From the NCBI GenBank assembly GCA_014529385.2, contig CM043960.1:120040543-120104542 (forward strand): DNA of 64,000 nt, read 5' to 3'. The notes below the pieces were generated by a model, which was not told the DNA's origin, did no database searches, and saw only the letters and a list, made by a program, of their open reading frames with translations. Made by a program: the position numbers and the translations under genes. This DNA is from Adiantum capillus-veneris. Taxonomy: Eukaryota; Streptophyta; Polypodiopsida; Polypodiales; Pteridaceae. Shown here in pieces: positions 59,916-64,000 of this stretch (its first letter is position 1; each line of letters begins with the position of its first letter).

Positions 59916-60305
59916 ATGGCGGCAATGAAGGCGCAACACCTCATTACTGTGCAGGCGGTAACGCTGATGACGGTGATACTACTGTGGGTTCTTCAGTGGC
60001 AGGCGATGGCAGACGTGACCTGCGATGGGGGCGACAGCCCGCTCCTCGAAGACTGCCAAAATCTGATAAGCAACCAATTCTCCGACGGTAGCAGCGACTT
60101 AGTTGTGCAGGCCCACACATCCTTCCAGACTGACATGGCCACCTGCCGCGTAGAGATCCGCAACGGCTACGACGGACCTGCGTCGTACCAGGCCTCCGCC
60201 ATTCGCTTTTATCTCAACGACGTCATCTCCGCCTGCGTCGTCAACGGTTACCCCGGCACCAATCTCCAAGACAGCTTTGTACAATTCGTCCTCATGCACA
60301 CTTGA
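59916..60305 (+). CDS. Small secreted cysteine-containing protein, 129 aa, second copy
   Basis: Same protein as 1,851-2,240 (signal peptide 1-32, Cys 36/47/77/107), with no coding change that I can see, although flanking non-coding sequence differs at several places. The ATG at 59,916 lies in the same UTR context with the CAG/GA-rich leader; the leader is one base shorter near 59,799. Confidence 0.6.
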   Translation: MAAMKAQHLITVQAVTLMTVILLWVLQWQAMADVTCDGGDSPLLEDCQNLISNQFSDGSSDLVVQAHTSFQTDMATCRVEIRNGYDGPASYQASAIRFYLNDVISACVVNGYPGTNLQDSFVQFVLMHT

Positions 60306-61098
60306 TGGGAAAAGCGTGACAAATATAACTTGTCTAGGTCAATCCATAATATGGATTTTGAGGTGCCAATAATTTACATATAATATTCTCGAATAGCTAT
60401 GTCTCAGTTCTAACATGGGAGGCCTTCCCTTTGTGAAGAGTGAGAATAGTTTTGTATGAAGGTGTGACACTAGTTTCACATTTTACGCTAGCGGAACATT
60501 TAGTCAGAACCTTAGTGGTGACGCCTGTAAATAGGACTCGTTAATCTTATTTTGGGCCTCTTATCTCTTAGACTCTTAGTTGATCATCACAACTCTTAGG
60601 ATAGCTTACGTGCAGTAAAGAGAGACTGTTCTTAGCCTACTCAATCTACACTATCAACTCTACCTTGCGCATGTACTTCTTGCCCCTCTCTCATCCTACG
60701 CGTTTCCTCCTTGGCCAACCTCTTCTTTAGCATTTTGAACTGGTGGTTAGCGTTACAGTTTGAAGTTGTGACTCCCATTTTCATTTTGAAGGTCATTCCC
60801 CTTTTCTTTCTACACAAACAGGAAGAGCATACAACTATTTTTTAAATTTCCTACAATTTTTCTGAAGGGTACCATATATGCTAGTTCTTCTCTAGAAGAG
60901 TAAAACTCTCTTGGAACGGTGTTGCATCCTTGTAATTTTAGAGCTTCCTGGTACAATCTTTGCAAATGTGAGAGGTCCTATGGTGTCTATGAGATAAAGC
61001 CCAACCGTCTCTTTCCTTTTTGGCAAGCTAGAATTTCGAATAGACCCTTCCTTAGCAATTATAGATAATTTATATATTGATGGAGCAATTCTACATCA

Positions 61099-61326
61099 GT
61101 GTGCAGAGGTGATTCAACCGCATTGACAACCATAGATATTGATGGTGCGAGTGTGTATGCTGCCAATGTGGGTGATTCCAAGGTTATTAATTGTCATGTT
61201 GGGGTTGTAACTCCAATAACTATAGATCATGATCCAATTTCACAACGAAATAGTATTCAAAGCAAGGGTAGATATATCTCGGTTCTACTAGGCAACCTGC
61301 ATTTTGATATAACAATGCTTCATTGA
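61099..61326 (+). pseudogene. PP2C fragment, second copy
   Basis: Same 75-codon piece as 3,044-3,271, with the same GDS-containing core and ITIDHDP block, and truncated at the same points. Confidence 0.72.
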
Positions 61327-61547
61327 TTTTGAAGAGTACTAAGAAGGCCAAGATTGTACATCTTTAGCAAGTCAAAAATAATCATGGGACAAGCCCAAGC
61401 AAATGATTTCATCAAAAGTGAAAAAGCCTCACAAAAGATGCCAAGAGTCGTCATCTTTAGCAAGTCAAAAGTACGATGGGACAAGCCCAAGCAAATTGTT
61501 TCATCAAATGGGCAAAATCTTGCAACATTTAATGGTCTAGTAACTTG

Positions 61548-62220
61548 TGTGTAGCGGAAAATAACATAGACATAGTGATCATTTCATTAGAATAGATTCC
61601 TAATGAGCATAGCAAGAGTGCTTGGATGGTGAGAGCAACAGAAGAATAACACCTAGTTAGATAGGCATGAACAATACTTCAAAAAGAGAGAGAAATTAAG
61701 CTATTGACGACAATTGAGGACCGGATTTGCATGGAGTCGGCGGTCCCCCTCCAAAAGGCTTTGTATTATAGGTTTCCCCCATCAAGGAAGACATTTTACA
61801 ATACAATACTTTGTGTTCCTTCAATAACCTGCTAGTGCAATGAAGATGGAAGCTTCAAGCACCAAGCTTACACTTGAAAACACAACATCAATTCCCTCAC
61901 GATCTCAGACCCAAGACCTCACACACCTTCGAAGATGGTGAGAGCTAGTGGAATATAAGAGTAGATCGAGAGGAAGAAGGAGTATTCTTATGAGAAAGAC
62001 GTATGTATCCTCGCATGATTACTCATAATAGCTTAGCATAGCTTAGTAATTAGCATGGTAGAGGAGATGAGCACGCATTGCAGCTTGGCTCTTGGTTGGA
62101 TCTGCATCACAAAGCCAAGAGTTGTTGGTGTAGGCCTCCCTTTTCACAAGCTTGGAGTAGATGATGAGCTTTCCATTAAAGCTTGAGAAGGAGAGATAGT
62201 CTTCTTTTCTTTACACATGA

Positions 62221-62254
<34 letters not shown>

Positions 62255-62962
62255 ATGCCTTGTCAACCCCTCTTGCTTTTTACTCATGCTGGCATCCTAT
62301 TGGCCCCTGCAAAGCTTAGACAATGACAATTAAGAAGCATAAGTGATAGCCTTGTGACATGTGTCCTCCTTTCCCTTTTGTGAGAGCTTTAGGTATTTAA
62401 ATAATGCAATTAAACTCTCATTGGACCTCTTAGTCTTCTAGCCAATATGAATCACCATTGGGCTGTTGAATAGTCGTTGGACCCCTTGGGAGACTGTCCA
62501 ATAGTCTTCTAGAGCTTAATTTCTATTGGTTCTTTTATCAATTGTTTAAAATAAATTAAACTAAGTTTACTCTAGCCTAATTCTCTCATTGGTCCACCTC
62601 TATGGACATCCAATAGGATTTGAATGCACCTTGGGGGCAATTGGGCTAGGGAGCTGATATGTGTCCACTATGCCCTTTGTGTAAAGGGAGCTTGCAAGTG
62701 TGTGTGTGTGTGTGTGTGTGTTTCTCTCTCATCCCCTACATATAAGGCTCGCCCCCTCCTTGATAGGGATGTGGAGAGACTTTTGAGTCTTCCCACAAGC
62801 ATCCAAATTTCCTAGAGTTTGACCATTAAACATTTCATTTGATTTTGGAACCTAAGCTTTTTGGAAGTCTTAATGGGTTGAACCTTAGGGTCTTTGAAGC
62901 TCATTGTTTCACATTGCTCTTTTGTTCATTTTAAACATTGTTTCACATTGTTCATTTGTACA
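61548..62962 (-). mobile_element. Ty3/gypsy LTR, second direct copy
   Basis: TGTGTAGCGG to the TGTAC complement. Counterpart of 3,493-4,925, with shorter (GT)n tracts. Confidence 0.72.
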
Positions 62963-62967
62963 GTTGC

Positions 62968-63155
62968 TTACTCTAGGGAAGCATTGTAAGCATTGACAAA
63001 GATTACGTTATCCTTTAATTGTATGCCTTGCATCCATCTGGCATCTTCAAAAGGATAGTTCTTAAACTTAATAAGATAGCATCGGATAATCTTACCACCT
63101 CTCAGTACCTTGTCTTCATGTCGGAGAATGGACTGGGGCTGCAGCACCTCTTCTT
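62968..63155 (-). pseudogene. Gypsy chromodomain, second direct copy
   Basis: Uninterrupted minus-strand frame identical in content to 4,931-5,118 and likewise cut by the CACTA left end. Confidence 0.85.
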
Positions 63156-63473
63156 CACTACAAGAGGCTATTCATATTAGCGACGCTCAAAAAAAAAATT
63201 CTCGGCGTCGCTATGAGCGTCGCAAATTTACTTGTAAATTTGCGACACTCATAGCGACGCCGACTGGGCTGGGCTAAAAAATAACAGAGAGCGCCCAAAA
63301 ACTCAGATCTCAAATCTGAGTTTTTCGGCGCCCTCAAGCAAGGAGCAGGTAACGCTCTCCCTCTCTCTCTCTCTCTCTCTCTCCTCTCTTCTCTCTCTCA
63401 CACACACACACACGGAGAGGGAGAGCCTGCTATCTCTTCCTCTCTCCTCACTCTCATGTTCCCTTCCCCTCTT

Positions 63474-63508
<35 letters not shown>

Positions 63509-63510
63509 AC

Positions 63511-63556
<46 letters not shown>

Positions 63557-63566
63557 TAGTGTTTTT

Positions 63567-63597
<31 letters not shown>

Positions 63598-64000
63598 AAC
63601 ATAAACAAAAACGCACACACACATACATAAACAAAGAATGCACACACACATTGAGAGAGGAAAAGAGAGAGAGAGCATGCATAAACAAAAAACGCACACA
63701 TTGAGAGAGGAAAAGAGAGAAAGAACATGCATAAACAAAAAACGCACACATTGAGAGAGGAAAAGAGAGAGAAAACATGCATAAACAAAAAAACGCACAC
63801 ACATTGAGAGAGAAAGAGAAAGAAACTAATTTAACGTCGTAGGAAACTAATTAAAATTAAAAGACCTAAAGATCTAGCCGACGAGGAGTTGAACTCAAGA
63901 CCTATTATTCAAGAGGGAAATGGCATAACCAATCTATCATACTTGGCATGGGTGATAGAAAGGTTATACCATTTATCTCTTTTTATTGGCACACACATCC
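63156..64000 (+). mobile_element. CACTA element left end, second copy (runs off window)
   Basis: CACTACAAGAGG preceded by CTT. The 58-nt hairpin at 63,204-63,261, the microsatellite/minisatellite zone and the tRNA-like segment (63,877-63,947) are all present. The rest lies beyond the window. Confidence 0.9.

Larger units (their letters stand above)
58067..64000 (+). repeat. Direct repeat of 1-5,934 (period 58,066 bp)
   Basis: The first about 1,730 bases look identical to the window start; later differences are about a dozen small substitutions/indels plus microsatellite lengths, and net length change is zero. The repeat runs to the window end and its partner runs off the window start, so the true length is unknown. 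Confidence 0.95.

Overview
The window reads as a transposon-dense land-plant nuclear genome. The reasons are: Ty3/gypsy elements with a plant-type chromodomain or long LTRs; copia-like LTRs followed by an initiator-tRNA-Met type primer site (TGGTATCA..GC); a CACTA (En/Spm) element carrying the plant TNP2-type transposase plus a second transposase-associated gene; LINE pieces with DUF4283-like and zf-RVT domains; and captured or broken plant gene fragments (HIPP metallochaperone, PP2C). Base composition is AT-rich with long GA, CA and poly-C/G tracts. I cannot place the species. No rRNA, intact tRNA, CRISPR or bacterial-type operon is visible. The only plausible intact host gene is a 129-codon secreted cysteine protein, present twice.

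Layout. (1) 1-5,934 is repeated in direct orientation at 58,067-64,000, a period of 58,066 bp. It carries a LINE 3' end, the secreted-protein gene, a PP2C fragment, a gypsy LTR on the minus strand, a gypsy chromodomain and the left end of a CACTA element. (2) 5,119-13,126 is a complete 8,008-bp CACTA element with 12-bp perfect termini and a CTT target duplication. It sits inside the coding region of the minus-strand gypsy, just upstream of its chromodomain. It encodes a decayed TNP2 with introns, a second ORF of 319 codons, and a captured HIPP fragment. (3) 13,127-16,877 holds the rest of that gypsy, a plus-strand gypsy LTR, a copia LTR with gag start, and the first copy of a 1.07-kb module.

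(4) 16,878-34,109 and 39,098-56,303 are the two arms (about 17.2 kb each) of a large inverted repeat. Each arm contains two LINE ORF1 plus copia units (A and B) bracketing a gypsy LTR-gag-protease-RT fragment, and a 3.9-kb solo-LTR-like insertion carrying eight or more 152-bp tandem repeats. (5) The 5-kb spacer, 34,110-39,097, is a truncated minus-strand gypsy (gag, protease, start of RT) with its primer site and most of its 2.6-kb LTR; the inverted repeat begins inside that LTR. (6) 56,304-58,066 is mostly single-copy and low-complexity, running into the LINE.

Almost everything coding is retroelement or transposon protein in various stages of decay. The interest lies in the architecture: nested insertions with readable target duplications, a microhomology-like fold-back junction, a tandem duplication that fused gypsy RT in frame to LINE ORF1, and gene capture by the CACTA element. 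The high similarity of the duplicated parts (few differences, mostly indels and microsatellites) means either recent rearrangement or an assembly or haplotype artefact; the sequence alone cannot decide.
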